From an uncultured Eubacterium sp. (GTDB lineage Bacteria; Bacillota; Clostridia; Peptostreptococcales; Anaerovoracaceae): 21,290 nt of DNA. The position numbers were made by a program, and so were the translations under genes. Shown here in pieces: positions 20,768-21,290 of this stretch. Within the stretch, counting starts at the first letter, position 1; the number at the start of each line of letters is the position of its first letter. The stretch is taken from positions 1 through 21,290 of the forward strand of contig URXI01000039.1 of the NCBI GenBank assembly GCA_900551775.1. Direction: 5' to 3'. The notes under the pieces are model-generated. The model was given only the letters and a program-made list of their open reading frames with translations. It made no database searches and had not been told where the DNA came from.

Positions 20768-21290
20768 CAGCATTTTAGTTTTTGCCGGCACCTTTGAAGG
20801 CCATGCATTGGCTAAGTATTTTGACCAGAGGGGCTGGAACCAGCGGGCTGATTTCTGCGTAGCGACAGAGTATGGAACGGAAGTTTTTTCGGATATCCAG
20901 GGACTTTCGATCATAGAGGGACGTCTTGACCAGGCAGATATAGAGGCGCTTCTAGAACTTGGCAAGTACGGATTGGTGATCGACGCGACCCACCCTTACG
21001 CCAGGGCGGTGACAGAGAATATACAAGAAGCCTGCCGGAAGTCCGGCATAGAATATGTCAGACTCCTGCGGCAGGAGGGATTCTTTGACCATGAGAGGGT
21101 GATTGCAGTGGACTCGCAAGAAGAGGCCGCGGCATATCTTTTGGAGACGGACGGGAAGATCCTGCTGACCACAGGTTCCAAGGAGCTTTCCAAATACAAC
21201 CTTCTTGCAGATCGGATCGTGGCGAGGGTCCTGCCCAGCCAGGATTCGCTGAAGCTGTGTTTTGATGCGGGCATATCGGCGAAGAATATC
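20748..21290 (+). CDS. cbiJ: Cobalt-precorrin-6A reductase CbiJ (partial, runs off the window)
   Basis: 181 codons are visible and the frame is open to the last base. The product is the NADPH-dependent reductase of the corrin macrocycle (CbiJ/CobK). Recognition rests on ILVFAGTFEGHALA near the N terminus (usually GTxEGR; here the R is H), DATHPYA at 79-85 and TGSKELSKYN from 142. No ATG exists after the in-frame TGA at 20739-20741. GTG 20748, within the end of cbiH and preceded by GGTGA, is the best start and would add about eight residues before the conserved core. The gene is the seventh of the cbi unit; the remaining cbi genes (cbiC, cbiE, cbiT and others) would be expected further on. Confidence 0.88.
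   Translation, partial: MDTRTYSSILVFAGTFEGHALAKYFDQRGWNQRADFCVATEYGTEVFSDIQGLSIIEGRLDQADIEALLELGKYGLVIDATHPYARAVTENIQEACRKSGIEYVRLLRQEGFFDHERVIAVDSQEEAAAYLLETDGKILLTTGSKELSKYNLLADRIVARVLPSQDSLKLCFDAGISAKNI

Overview
The window reads as a chromosome segment of a low-to-mid GC anaerobic Firmicute of class Clostridia. Evidence: strong AGGAG-type ribosome sites, sigma-A-type promoters, the clostridial-looking order smc-ftsY-der-plsY-gpsA, an anaerobic (cbi) corrin pathway and a CoA-disulfide reductase/rhodanese pair. A family-level guess would be inference only.

Layout. (1) 1-4330: core genes on the + strand, tightly packed (SMC end, FtsY, Der, PlsY, GpsA), closed by a terminator. (2) 4330-5195: a decayed stretch with a Fic-domain remnant, a possible 54-aa membrane protein, and a promoter plus terminator-like leader for the next gene. 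(3) 5196-8260: threonine/serine ammonia-lyase, M20D amidohydrolase and an orphan type IV prepilin-like protein. (4) 8262-8602: a 341-bp non-coding insertion with 24-bp imperfect terminal inverted repeats and an exact 8-bp target duplication, lying between the prepilin stop codon and the hairpin that probably was its terminator. (5) 8704-10723, minus strand: CoA-disulfide (or CoA-persulfide) reductase with a C-terminal rhodanese domain, preceded by a single-domain rhodanese. (6) 10724-11350: a divergent intergenic stretch with recurrent ATACCCC/GGGGTAT words, hairpins and a doubtful 57-aa frame. (7) 11351-13624: HsmA-like membrane protein, MiaB and a Nudix hydrolase, closed by a terminator. (8) 13648-15149: a toxin-antitoxin module, with an MqsR-like toxin lacking a normal start codon and a zinc-ribbon/HTH/Panacea antitoxin, driven by a near-consensus promoter whose spacer is a 16-bp palindrome. 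(9) 15127-21290: a perfect-consensus promoter inside the end of the antitoxin gene, a cobalamin riboswitch with intrinsic terminator, then cbiD-cbiL-cbiF-cbiG-hemA-cbiH-cbiJ, running off the end.

How the genes work together. The cbi genes convert precorrin-2 toward cobyrinate by the anaerobic (cobalt-early) route. The embedded hemA supplies aminolevulinate for the tetrapyrrole, and the whole unit is probably switched off by B12 through the riboswitch. The rhodanese/CoA-disulfide reductase pair handles sulfane sulfur or thiol redox. The least ordinary items are the small transposon-like element, the toxin with an apparent AUC or AUU start, the duplicated P1-strand sequence in the riboswitch expression platform, and the shortened TTG-initiated HemA.
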